Positions 24,801-35,151 of a stretch of DNA of 64,000 nucleotides are shown here, in pieces (the stretch's first letter is position 1; every line of letters starts with the position of its first letter). Below the pieces are notes generated by a model. The model saw only the letters and a list, made by a program, of their open reading frames with translations, made no database searches and had not been told where the DNA came from. The DNA comes from Apostichopus japonicus (taxonomy: Eukaryota; Echinodermata; Holothuroidea; Aspidochirotida; Stichopodidae), in assembly GCF_037975245.1 (NCBI RefSeq), contig NC_092582.1:5777001-5841000 (forward strand), given 5' to 3'. The translations under genes were made by a program, and so were the position numbers.

Positions 24801-26130
24801 TACATATGTTCATGAAAATCTATATCTAGCGTTTTCTGGGGTTTTACTTTTGCAAATCTAGCGTTTTTTGGGCATATGCCGCTGGTAACGCTGACTACAT
24901 TGTTCAAGTCACAGTAGTTACCACACCAATCACATCATAATAATGTGTCCAATACTTTCACATACTACTTTTATAACTTGGGCAGTACGTGTAGGCCTAA
25001 GCTGGCGGGCTTATTACAGAATCACTTATAATATGCACTTGGATCCTACATACGTTCAATGCAGTGTATTGCTGCAGTGCAAAGGAAACCTCAAACTAAA
25101 TGTAAATTGCTTAGGCCTATGGAGATTGCTTGCATAGCATACAGTACGCCAGTAGTCATGTGATGATCATGTTGTTAGTAATATTTTTCCGCCATTACCT
25201 TTGACTATTTGGAAAGGCGAAATTCGGTTGTTGCCGTGTATTTCCGCAATAATACTAACTTTGCTACACTAATTGGGCTGTTTGTTGTAAGCTGACTTTG
25301 TTTGGACGAAATGACTGGTTCTAAAATCAGGCATATCAATGCAAAAGCTTTGTGTTGGGTTAACAACGTTGTAGTTGAACCATGACTCAATACGTTAGGC
25401 TAACCGCAGAGTTTAACACGAGGCCTCTCCCGCTAATGATCAGTAAGATGTTCAGAATAATGTGATATAATTGCATCAAAATTAGAAAATATTTATTTTA
25501 ACTACCTAAAACTAACATACATCATAGTACTAAACAAAACACATGACAACTTACCTTGATTTTCCAAAATATCAACAAATATGTCCATAAATTAGAAGGA
25601 GCAGTTGTGTCTTATCGTGCATGTCTTGGTCGTTGCGTCGCTCTGGTAATACATAGTACTAACTGAAGGGCATGGGCAGTACTTCTACGAAAGGCAGTTC
25701 GCACAATTACGAGGCGGGTAGTTTAATCGCTATGATCGCTATGTAGAGTTGTAGAATCACTAGTTGATCACTCTTAATACTTGGAAACAATCTGTAAATG
25801 TACGTGTCACGTTAGTATTTCGACCAACTACAACATTCTTAATCTACTCACGATGAGTAACATCGTTCACATCGTTTATTGTAAGCATTAAGGAAGTATC
25901 GAAACTCAATGCATGAGTCAGTTTACGAATTAGATCAATTAGTTGACTACCTTACAATTCGGCGTCTAGCATCTGTACACATTGCCCCATGTATTTTCAG
26001 TACTGATTAAAATTTGCAAGTACATGTATGCGCATATTTTGTGAAATAAGAGTCGCATTACGAGTTGAGGTGCATCCCTACTCATTAAAGGTATAACATC
26101 TTACTAACAGACGAGTAAGCAGATTTTCTG
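21811..26130. mobile_element. 4.3-kb insertion that splits the LINE
   Basis: The LINE reading frame stops at LTNA just before 21810 and resumes with VDEDYANELNCFYNRFDRQD at 26137. The flanks TGCGAGT (21804-21810) and TGCAGAGT (26131-26138) look like a decayed 7- to 8-bp target duplication. Both ends carry scattered short TTACTA/TAGTAA words but no clear long inverted termini. Inside, the minus strand has a zinc-finger gene remnant at 23669-23113; the rest is AT-rich and non-coding. A DNA transposon is the simplest reading; the superfamily is unknown. Confidence 0.65.
23113..23669 (-). pseudogene. Two-zinc-finger protein remnant with unrelated-frame C-terminal segment
   Basis: Frame one (23669-23337) encodes two C2H2 fingers: C24-x2-C27-x12-H40-x4-H45 (FRCCHCRYESRTRIKLLNH region) and C55-x4-C60-x12-H73-x4-H78 (FCGINHCEASYSIVNSLKKH). 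Frame two (23397-23113, 94 residues, stop at the end) overlaps it and reads GPLSSAPCLIGSGPNHLS, then EVDSIMEGLECLIVAFYTFN and ISFPKKSKKTLFFLDLLLG. These resemble the N- and C-terminal ends of large uncharacterised C2H2 proteins I recall as common in fish and invertebrate genomes; that is memory, not a search. The central several hundred residues are missing, so this is either an internally deleted copy or two exons of a gene joined by a frame change. It sits inside the insertion that splits the LINE, which suggests the gene travels with, or was captured by, that element. Confidence 0.6.
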
Positions 26131-27222
26131 TGCAGAGTGGATGAAGACTATGCGAACGAACTGAATTGCTTTTATAATCGTTTCGATCGACAGGATTTTT
26201 CAGCTGAACACGACGATTTTCAACAGCAGTTCGCAAATTCTGACTGTGATATCACGGTTACTGAAAGGGAGGTTCGTCGTCATTTGTCAAGACTTCACTC
26301 ATCAAAGGCTGCCGGACCAGACAAGCTCTCCCCGCCGGTCTTAAAACAATGTGCAATACAACTTTCGAACATTTTAACGCATATTTTCAATCAATCTTTC
26401 ACGACCCGTGTTATACCTAACTTATGGAAGCAATCATGTATCATACCAGTACCTAAAACCAGTGCAATATCATGTTTGAATGACTTACGTCCTGTTTCCC
26501 TCACTGCTGTGCCAATGAAAGTTTGTGAACGTATATTTTTAGAACGCCTTAGACCATTCGTAACTCCATTTTTAGATCCTTTCCAGTTTGCATACCAATC
26601 AGATCGAAGTTGTGAAGATGCCATTCTTTTGATCCTTCAAAATCTATATTCTCATTTAGAACATTCTTGCCGAGGACATTTTGCCCGTGTGACATTTTTC
26701 GACTTTTCGTCTGCATTCAACACTATCCAAACACATATTTTAGTCAGTAAACTTATGAATATGGACGTTCCCGGTGGTTTTATTCACTGGATTTTGAACT
26801 ATTTAACTAACAGAACTCAGTTGGTGAAACTCAGCCATTCGTGCCTCTCCGATGTTATTCTTTCAAAAACAGGGGCTCCCCCAGGGAACAGTTCTAGCAC
26901 CGTTCCTATTCACACTTTACACGTACGATGCCAGGTCATCAGAACAAGGGTGCTCACTCATCAAGTTTGCTGACGATACTGCCATGATTGGCTTAGTCAA
27001 TGGTAATGGTGATGAAGCTTACTTACTTCAAATTCAGTCTTTTGTGAACTACTGTGATCTTATAACTTCCTCCAATTAAATGTTGCTAAGACCAGAGATG
27101 TGATTATTGATTTTCGTCGCAATACTAATCCTCCACCCCCTGTTGTTGTCAAAAGAAGTGTAGTTGATCGTGTTACGTCATATAAGTATCTTGAGGTAGT
27201 GCTGGCATGGGGAGATCATATT
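26131..27222 (+). pseudogene. LINE ORF2, reverse transcriptase domain (right half of the split element)
   Basis: Reads VDEDYANELNCFYNRFDRQD, then SSKAAGPDKLSPPVLKQCA, LNDLRPVSLTAVPMKVCERI, FQFAYQSDRSCEDAI and TFFDFSSAFNTI. These are the conserved RT blocks, including the first catalytic aspartate in FFDFSSAFN. One extra C in the run near 26878 shifts the frame; the next frame gives QGLPQGTVLAPFLFTLYTYD and the catalytic FADD box (LIKFADDTAMIG). A second shift near 27065 leads to LNVAKTRDVIIDFRRN and TSYKYLEVVLAWGDHID. The copy ends abruptly in a (TA)n, before the usual C-terminal tail. RT of the Jockey superfamily (CR1/L2/Rex1-like); inactive because of the frameshifts and truncation. Confidence 0.9.
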
Positions 27223-27255
27223 GATATATATATATATATATATATTATATTATAT
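27223..27255. repeat. (TA)n microsatellite at the truncated LINE end
   Basis: Short TA array marking the point where LINE homology stops. Confidence 0.85.
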
Positions 27256-28271
27256 AAAGGACTGCCAGTAAATAGATCTTATTGCTTTTTCTTGATCTAA
27301 ATATAAAGTTATGAACCCATGGACTTTGATGTCGCCGTATGACGTCAACTGCTGCTCCTATTTTATATACGTATACCCTTTGTGTTATGATTTTCGTGTA
27401 AAGGCTATATTTACTTACCTGGAAGCCAAACAGGCTTCTCAACGCAATCATAATATCGCAAGGCGGGGTGTTTAACGTTTATTCACTGGTGCATAAACGG
27501 TGTCTTATATAAGAAATAATATAAGAATAGATGTCAATGCGTGGTCCTGGATGACTGGTACAAACATCAAAGTTCAGAAAGTCGATTAAATATAGTCCAC
27601 AGCTGCATAGGAAAACACACGCCCTTACCATATACCGAAAAACAGGCTCAATGGAGTTAAAAGTTTTTGTTGTTGTTGCTACATTTCATTTTTATTTAAC
27701 ATTTTGAACAATATAGGATAAATATAGATGGTATCAAGTATAGTAAACAGTAAATGTAGAGTATGGAAATATACTATATGTGAGATGGAAGTAGAGGAAC
27801 CAGAAATAAGTGGATACTTTTCTGGTCTGGTTCCTTTGTAACATAATCATAGAAGCATAACAAAAATACAGGAAATTCAATGTTTCTGTTTAACAATAAT
27901 TTCCGAAATTCTCTTGAAATCCCTTCCCTTCCGCTGTCTGTGTTGTATCGAATAAAACTGTGCCTTGATCCCTGGTTACAGGGTATGCAAGATACTTTAG
28001 CTTCTGACTGGCGCCCCGACAGAGAAACCGCTCTGTACGGATCGCAACAAACTTATTTAGGGCTGGATAGCTTGTACTCCAGAGGTCACTGTTTCTAATT
28101 CAGTTAACATTCGTAAACTGCCAGAGTATCATGAAAATCGTCTCTGAGTAGTGTTGGATTTGGATAAGCTTATCATGGTGGTCTCAACGCCCTCCCTCAC
28201 TAGATATCTGAAACGTGGGCCTTTCCGTGGATAATTAGTATCACGACCATGAAGATTTCCACCTATGAGAG
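27256..28271. other. Non-coding, nothing recognised
   Basis: No recognised exon, RNA gene or element. A 72-codon open frame near 27880 has no family resemblance and no splice context. Confidence 0.4.
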
Positions 28272-28535
28272 CCATAACAGAACATGAAATAACATAACAT
28301 AACATTATGATTACATTACATTACATGACATAACATAACATAACATAAAATAACACAACACAACACTACACAACACAACATACAATAACTCAACAAAACA
28401 TAACTCAACATTACACACAACATTACATAACACTACACAACATAAAATAACACAACAAAACATAACACAATATAACACAAAACAACATAACACAACATTA
28501 CATAACACAACATTACATAACACAACATTACAAAC
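28272..28535. repeat. Minisatellite of AACAT/AACAC units
   Basis: About 260 bp built from variants of ACATAACACAACATT. Pentamers AACAT, AACAC and AACAA alternate, so the basic period is 5 with a 15-bp higher-order tendency near the right end. Confidence 0.9.
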
Positions 28536-28920
28536 ATAAGAAAAGCTCCTCCTTTTGTTTTTGGCTTTCTTGAGACAAACTTGCACGAACTGATATCGGC
28601 TCTATGCCGTATGCATGCGGTATGCCACTTAAAGATCTAAACGTTTGTTTACTCAATTTATTGCTTACTATATATGCCCCATATTGATATACTATCTAAC
28701 CAAGCTCGATGACGTAAATATATACCTACAGATGACGTTTATGAAAAATAACTATATAACCTATGAACGCAAATTGTAAAATCAGAGAAAACTTACGTCA
28801 CAGTCGCAATTTGCATATAATCATATATTAGGCAAATAATACATGCATGCATGAGAAAGACACAACAAGAGAACCTTGCGATTGGTGAGATATGAATATT
28901 CATGACTAACATTGCTCCGT
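28536..28920. other. Non-coding, nothing recognised
   Basis: Unique-looking AT-rich DNA without coding signals. Confidence 0.4.
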
Positions 28921-29230
28921 CAGCCAGTAATCGGGACAATTTCCTAATGCTAATACCTCTCTAAACTGTATGCCAATATCACTGCTCTCAAAGCACTGGT
29001 TTTGTCAGTACAGACAATTCCTAAACTAGATCTGATAGAAACATGATATTCATACTGCTCGTACTGACAATACGAGTGCTCTGAAGCGGGACATGACGCT
29101 ACAGTATAGAAAAAATTGTCCCAACTGAGGTTAGGAACTGTCTGTACTGACAATACCAGTGCTTTGAGAGCATGATATTGGCATACAGTTTAGAGAGGTA
29201 TTAGCATGAGGAAATTGTCCCAACTGGCTG
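28921..29230. mobile_element. Foldback MITE, about 92-bp inverted arms
   Basis: The left arm (GGGACAATTTCCTAATGCTA onward, to ACAGACAATTCCTAA at 29024) is repeated in reverse complement at 29129-29221. The outermost CAGCCAG (28921) pairs with CTGGCTG (29224-29230). The roughly 104-bp centre has its own TCGTACTGACAATACGAGTG word. A truncated relative lies at 255-345. No coding content. Confidence 0.8.
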
Positions 29231-31705
29231 GGGTGGCTCCGTCTTTGGTCTTTAATGAAATGAAAAAAGAATTTAGAGAAAACTAAGAGGTGGTCAGCAG
29301 AAAGAAGAAGCTCTGGTGTGTGTGCTGAGAGAGGAAGGTGTGCGGCCACTAGTGGAGAAGAGTGCGGGCTGGGTGGAGGGTGCGGGGCGGGGCGGGCGGG
29401 AGAGAGGAAGCGGACTTGAGGAAGGGTGTCTCAATGGCTGAGGGACGGGGTAACATGATTGTCATCGATATTTTCATTTGTTATTCATTTCTTAAGATAA
29501 TTAAGCCTAATGTCACCCAAAACAAAATGGTAGTTGTTCTGTTTTGCAAGTCTGAGTTATATGTGGAACCAATCCCAGATATAACCGAAACTCGAAGTGT
29601 AGGGTTACCCGGTATCCGGATATCAGACACATATTGATGCCAGAGAGCCCCTATGTTATAATAATAACTGAAACTGTCATTATAGTCCGAAATAACCTAC
29701 TGCTCACTACACGAAAGTAATGATTGTGTACGCACAAGCCTATCATAGTTAGCTCGTATTATAAGCCACTACTGACCTTGATATAGAATGCATCATCCTG
29801 TAAGTTCAAAGGAAGTATTTACATAGTAATGATGTTTCTCTTCTACATGTAAGCGTCATGTTACTGTGCTCTTAGTCACTTCAGGGAGGCGGGGGGGGGG
29901 GGGGTGACATGGTCTATACCGAGAATGTCGAAACATCAATCAGCCCATATATACAAGCCCGTGCATGATACTGTACACAGCAAACAACACTTTCCCGGTC
30001 TCTAAGGAACACCCCTGTTCCTGTATGAACCTATACCCAACCCTTCCAGTTCATTATACTACCCTTATGTTCCTGAATTAGGTAAACTAAGCTCTCTACG
30101 TTTGTAATCCATAAACACGACAAACAACCTCACCCCTAATCCCTATGCAACACTCCTGATCCTTAATCCGTCAAATACTCCCTTCGTGTTCTACATATCA
30201 TCCGTCTGTTCCTGATCTCAGCTGATCCCCCTCCCTTCCTATATGCAGCTATATGCAGCTCCCCCCCCCCCACACCCTCCTCTTCGAGTTCTTAGTCAAC
30301 AATTTTGTTCCTGAATCCAGCAAACTACACCCTCCCTGTTACCTTTATGGAACCGTCTGTTCTTCATTCTAGTAGGTAAAAGTTCTCCGTTCCCTAGGCA
30401 ACCCTCTTAATGTGACCCGGCAAATTACCCCCCCCCCCCTCTACTCCAACTACCCTCCCTTTCCCCCTGTTCAATCCTATACTCTCCTTGAATCTCGTAA
30501 ATAAGTGTCGCCGCGTTTCATTTATCCCCCTTTATATTCCCGAACCCGAAGAAACAACCCCGGTACTATAGTCCTTCGGTTTCTGGATAAAATGGCCGCG
30601 CTTAAATTGCAGAATGTTTGACATGATCAGGCCTTACGCCACCAGTATGAGAGAGAACGTCAGGCTTGTAAGTTTAAATCCCTGCCCGTTAAGAGCAAAG
30701 ACTGTCGGAAGATAATATCTCCAGTTTGTGACAATAATTCGTTAACATGAACGCATAATCAACCCAAGTTTCGTATTGATATTGTCTACTCTGCATGCAG
30801 GCTGTGAAAGGGTGTATATAAGTCCATTGTCAAGTACTATCTCGGTGCGTCATGAAGAAGGTATGAATGCTGGCTTACGTTAGCAGTTTGTACTTTGTCC
30901 TTTTTAATCGACCATTATTACATTGTGTATTAAGCAAAGATAGTTCGCAAACATATAGATAAAGTAAATTGCCCGACAAACAGATATTATGTATAGGGAG
31001 AGACATAAAACGAAACCTTGGAGACGAGGGACTTCCCTGGTTTCCACAGGTGTACTTGAAACCAGTGAATAATACCGAAGTTATTCTTATATACACTGAC
31101 GCATCCGTATGTTTTATACTGTTTTAATATGGATATTTTATACAGACTCATTTTCAAATCGTGACTTAGCAGATTGAAACATTTCGAACCAAACCAGTAA
31201 TAATCAGCCTTATCTTTTGACCGGAACCCAGTACTATATAATTTCCTAATCTCCCTAATAATTATAACGTTTATTTGTATTATCACCGAAAGTATACAGC
31301 TCATTGATTATGTAATCTCAATAGGGTATGTAGCCAATATATAAGTGAATATTGGTGAGAATTACTTTTGTATGCGTGGGAGTTCCTAACCAGATGCAAA
31401 ACGTGGTATGAGAATGTGGCCACTATTAGCCAATATCAGTTTCACATGAGCATTTGTTACGCTTTTAATCCTGATATGAATATTCTGATCACACCAACAG
31501 TAATTTCCCTTACAGTAAACACATGTACGGTGTTCTTAAACGATTTAATAGTGAATGGTACCAATTGCACCTCTTCAACTATTAGAACCCCCCCCCCCGA
31601 ACCCCCCCCCTCCTCCCCTTCCTTCTTTCGATAAGATTAGTGTCCGCATATACACAATCAAGTGCCATGGAACCTAATTGGTTCCAAATTCGCATGTTTC
31701 ATGCC
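29231..31705. other. Non-coding; G-rich and degenerate C-rich stretches
   Basis: Holds a GGGGCGGGGCGGGCGGG stretch near 29384, poly-G near 29889-29904, and between about 30000 and 30480 a degenerate array in which words such as GTTCCTGAATNNAGCAAACT and CTCCCTGTT recur every 60-70 bp. No exon is recognised. Confidence 0.4.
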
Positions 31706-32560
31706 GAGTTACGTCCAAGGTTGATAATTGTAACTCGCTTCTGGCTGGTCTTCCGAGCCCTGCGTCTACTGTTAAAACCCATACAAAGTGTTCTTAACAT
31801 AACTGTTGTTTCTAGATATCCTAAACTTACCTTTATATGACACCCTTGTTGAAATCTCTACATTGGCTCCCAGTTGAGTCTCGCATCCAATTCAATGTTA
31901 TGCTGATATTATATATAGCATTGAATGGTAACATTCCCTAAATCAACGAATTGGTTCAACCGTATAAGACCTGACCTGGATTGAGGTCAGCGAGTGAGCA
32001 ATGTTTTGATAGTACCTTGAACTCTTGTCAGTTATGATGATTGGTCATTTGCAGCCTTTGATTGTAAATCATATAACAACCTTTCACGTGAGATTCGAAA
32101 TTCTCCAAATGTTGATTACCTTGAATCCCGTGTAAAAGCTTATTTGTTTCTCCTTCTTCGGCCGCCCTCAATACTGACGATTGGCTACCAGTTTGACGCA
32201 TCTCCTTATCTCCTCCTAGACGCTTAGCTTGCGCTAGGCTCAATCCTGTCCATTCCTTGATGTTGTCATACCACTGCTTCTTTTGACGTCCAGCCTTCCT
32301 CTTTCCTTCTACCTTCCCCTCTATTATTTGGAGTGTCAATGCACTACCGCTTCCTCTGAGGATGTGCCCAAGGTAAGTGAGCTTTCTGTTTACTATTTCT
32401 CCAAGCAACTGTCTCTTCACACCAAGTTCTTCCAGGATTTTTTTTTATTTGTTTACGTGTCTTTAATTAATTTGGCCGTTGTATTGTGTCCTTGCAAAGC
32501 ACTTTGAGCCCTTTTTTGGGGGGGGGGGGGGCGAGGGGGGAGCGCTATATAAATACCTTC
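31706..32560 (+). pseudogene. L2/CR1-like LINE 3' remnant, interrupted by another LINE piece
   Basis: Translation in changing frames gives CNSLLAGLPSPA (the classical block of L2/CR1 tails), QSVLN, LHWLP-equivalent bases near 31861 (ACATTGGCTCCCAGTTG), then SFAAFDCKSYNNLSREIRNS and DYLESRVKAYLF. After the insertion at 32150-32444 the coding end resumes as YVSLINLAVVLCPCKAL. The 3' end has GCAAAGCACTTTGAGCCC and GAGCGCTATATAAATA, a terminus shared with the minus-strand LINE at 15643-16190. Many frameshifts; a dead copy. Confidence 0.75.
32150..32444 (-). pseudogene. RTE-like LINE C-terminal fragment inserted in the other LINE, with 10-bp TSD
   Basis: On the minus strand reads LLGEIVNRKLTYLGHILRGS, then EGKVEGKRKAGRQKKQWYDN and IKEWTGLSLAQAKRL, the C-terminal tail typical of RTE-type endonuclease-reverse transcriptases (the GRxxxxWxDNI block). 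Ends in a GAAGAAGGAGAAA-style 3' tail. TTATTTGTTT at 32140-32149 and again at 32445-32454 is a perfect 10-bp target duplication. 5'-truncated and non-functional. Confidence 0.8.
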
Positions 32561-34766
32561 AATGTATGTATGTTCCCAACTACAAAGCAATGAGGCTTAG
32601 CAACCGGCCGGGTCATAGTAAGGTGGGTTTTTCATCCAAGAGCAATATATGGTTTTTCCTCTGAAATGACTTTCTAAATTGAAAAGATTCCAAACTTGAG
32701 TTCAAATGTTTGAATTCGAAGCCACTCGATGTTTAAGTTGTACTCCATAAGCCCTTGCGTCGTAAAAATAACATTTGATTATTATTATTATTAAAATGAC
32801 TGATGACACGGTGCACAACTTTTCGGTTTATTTATTCAACATTCTTCAGCTAAGGTAAATTTAGTGGATACAATAGTTAGGCCTATGAGGACTGGGAACA
32901 ACAAGAATTGAAATCAATAAAAAAAAGCAAGAATAGAATAAGTTAATGTTATAACACTTTCGAAAGCAATAAGGTATTAAAGCTGCATTGAAAACAACCA
33001 TATCCAATATACCTTTGCAATCCAGCTCATGTCAATTTAATATGTGTATTGTGTACTTATCCATTCCGTCATGAAGGTTGTCGCATCATACATAATATAG
33101 TCTGAACTATATATAACACGAGAAACGGCGTTTTAATAATATAATATTCGGTTATATAAATTATGTTGTCCGCTTTGGGTATCACAAATAATGGGATGAC
33201 GTAACATGCCAAACAGCCAACCAGTGGTAAGTCGAAACAAATAGACTTGAATGGTGCATGACAGAGTGACACACGTTTAAATTTAAAAAAAAAAACAAAT
33301 CAGCAAAAAATGATGATCGTGCATTATTATGCCTGTGCTGTATATTTTGCTTGCTACGTATTATACAGTTTAACAGCTAAGCACAAGTTGAAGGTCACGC
33401 CATACGAAAATAAAGAAACGATATTTGTTTTTCACAATTTGGGAAGAACAGACAAATTTGTCATTTTACTTAAAATATATAATTTGTGCTATGAGAAAAA
33501 ATGAGGAAAACAAATTCTGAAAGAGACTTCGCATAATAGACGATTCCTGTTTTCATCTGACTCACCCGTATATTGGTTCATGTGTCACAAAGTGTAATAC
33601 AAGTGGAATTTGAAAACGTCCTGAATTGCATTGGTACTCAAGTGTCGTACGACGACAATTTTTGTTGTTCTGTGCGTCTGTGTGTTTTTTTAAGACAGGC
33701 AATACAATAAATCTCTTCATAGCCAGGCCACTAGACTTCATAGGTTGGGAAATTCTAATTCCCGCGGACTAACTTAGTTATCTACGGGATGCAGCTTTAT
33801 AGAAGGGTGTTCTGTATATGGACCCAAAAGGAGGGGTCTAAGTCTTCCCGATTGTTTGAAAATTCTGAAGGTTTGGCTCCTTCTGAACGTTTTCCCACGG
33901 CTTCGACTGACGATTAAGGTGGGGTCATTGCTCCCGCCCATCCTCCGCCACCTCCCCCCATCCCACACGGCCTTGCGCACGCTACTGGGTCAACACACTT
34001 CGGCGAAATGTCTAAATCGCGTCCGAGTGGGGGAAAAAAATCATACAATGGCAATACAGCAATGTTCGCCTGGTGGTAAGACATTTTCAAAGTTCATGTG
34101 TGCGTCCTCCTAGTGGTTTCTTTACGCGCTGTCACGTCACTGAGTCGAATTGTGACGACACGTTCTCAAATTAGTTTCTGATAGATCTGACGATGCAAAG
34201 GTCAATGTACAGTATATGTAACAAACCAACCTAACAGGTCGTTGTCTAATACCTGACTACGGGTGCTTGAAACAACCAATCAGTGCAGCGTTTCCACTCA
34301 CGTGATAATAAAGCAAGTGTTCAATTGGATAATGTTTACCAAGTTGACATCTACGAAAACGTTATATAGCATATAGTTTTTGGCGTGAATTACAATTAGT
34401 TAAACTCCATTTATAGCTTGTATTTAGACAACGACTGGACAAGGTAGATGCACATATGTTTTCGAGAATGCGTCTACTTTCTATGAAATTTCTAGAATTA
34501 TGTCACGCGTTGTCAAACTGATTGATCCTTTCGACCACGCAAATGTAGTAAGACGAACGTTATGGCACCGTTGGCTTGCCATAAACGTAACGCGTATGTA
34601 AGAATTAGGTTAGTTTAGAGAGAAGAGACTGCGGGTGGTACTTTATGCTTACAATTCAAGTTCTAGTTGGAGACGAAGCATAGGCCTAAACATGGCCTCG
34701 TGGGTAAAAGACGTGGGTAAGGATCCTTTGTTTCACGGTTTGATACCGTAGTCATAATTGTGCACA
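32561..34766. other. Non-coding, nothing recognised
   Basis: AT-rich DNA with a short (ATT)n near 32779-32792. No exon, RNA gene or element boundary was found. Confidence 0.4.
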
Positions 34767-34774
34767 ATGTACAT

Positions 34775-35143
34775 CAGTGGCGTAGGAAGGTACTTTTGAG
34801 TGGGGGGGGGGGGCTGAAGACTGATGGCCGGCCTGGGGCAGGGGTCTAAGGGGAGGGGGTGCCCCCTCCCCTTTGGAACTTTTTGCATTTCCAGGTGGCC
34901 TCAGATGCAATTTGGTGCAATATAGCACACTTCAACACCCACTCCGTTTTGTAAACTTAATATTTTCACCTGGCCTTAGATGCAATTTGGTGCTCCAAAT
35001 GAGATTTTTTTTCTCATTTGGAAATGAAAAGGGGTTTTCTGACTTGCGGAGCGGGGGGGCGGAATGATACTTCCGCCCCTCCACAATTTTCACTGGGGGG
35101 GGGGGGGCTGGCGCCCCCCAGCCCCCCGGTTCCTACGCCCTTG
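34775..35143 (+). mobile_element. hAT-like MITE, family C, copy 1, with 8-bp TSD
   Basis: Begins CAGTGGCGTAGGAAGG and ends GGTTCCTACGCCCTTG, so the inverted termini share GGCGTAGGAA. Flanked by perfect 8-bp duplications ATGTACAT (34767-34774 and 35144-35151). Internally poly-G, GATGCAATTTGGTGCNNNA twice, and a self-complementary GGGGGGCTGGCGCCCCCCAG right end. The inverted copy at 44402-44781 shares this structure throughout. Non-coding. Confidence 0.88.
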
Positions 35144-35151
35144 ATGTACAT

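Noticed and set aside
28272-28535. CRISPR-like array
   Set aside because: Units are 5-15 bp with no unique spacers, and the window is clearly eukaryotic.
28311-28586. Cysteine/valine-rich minus-strand frame (CNVVLC repeats)
   Set aside because: Translation of the AACAT/AACAC minisatellite; cysteine spacing simply follows the repeat.
30640-30715. Possible tRNA-derived sequence around GTTTAAATCCCTGCC
   Set aside because: The T-arm-like word is not accompanied by an acceptor stem or anticodon arm.
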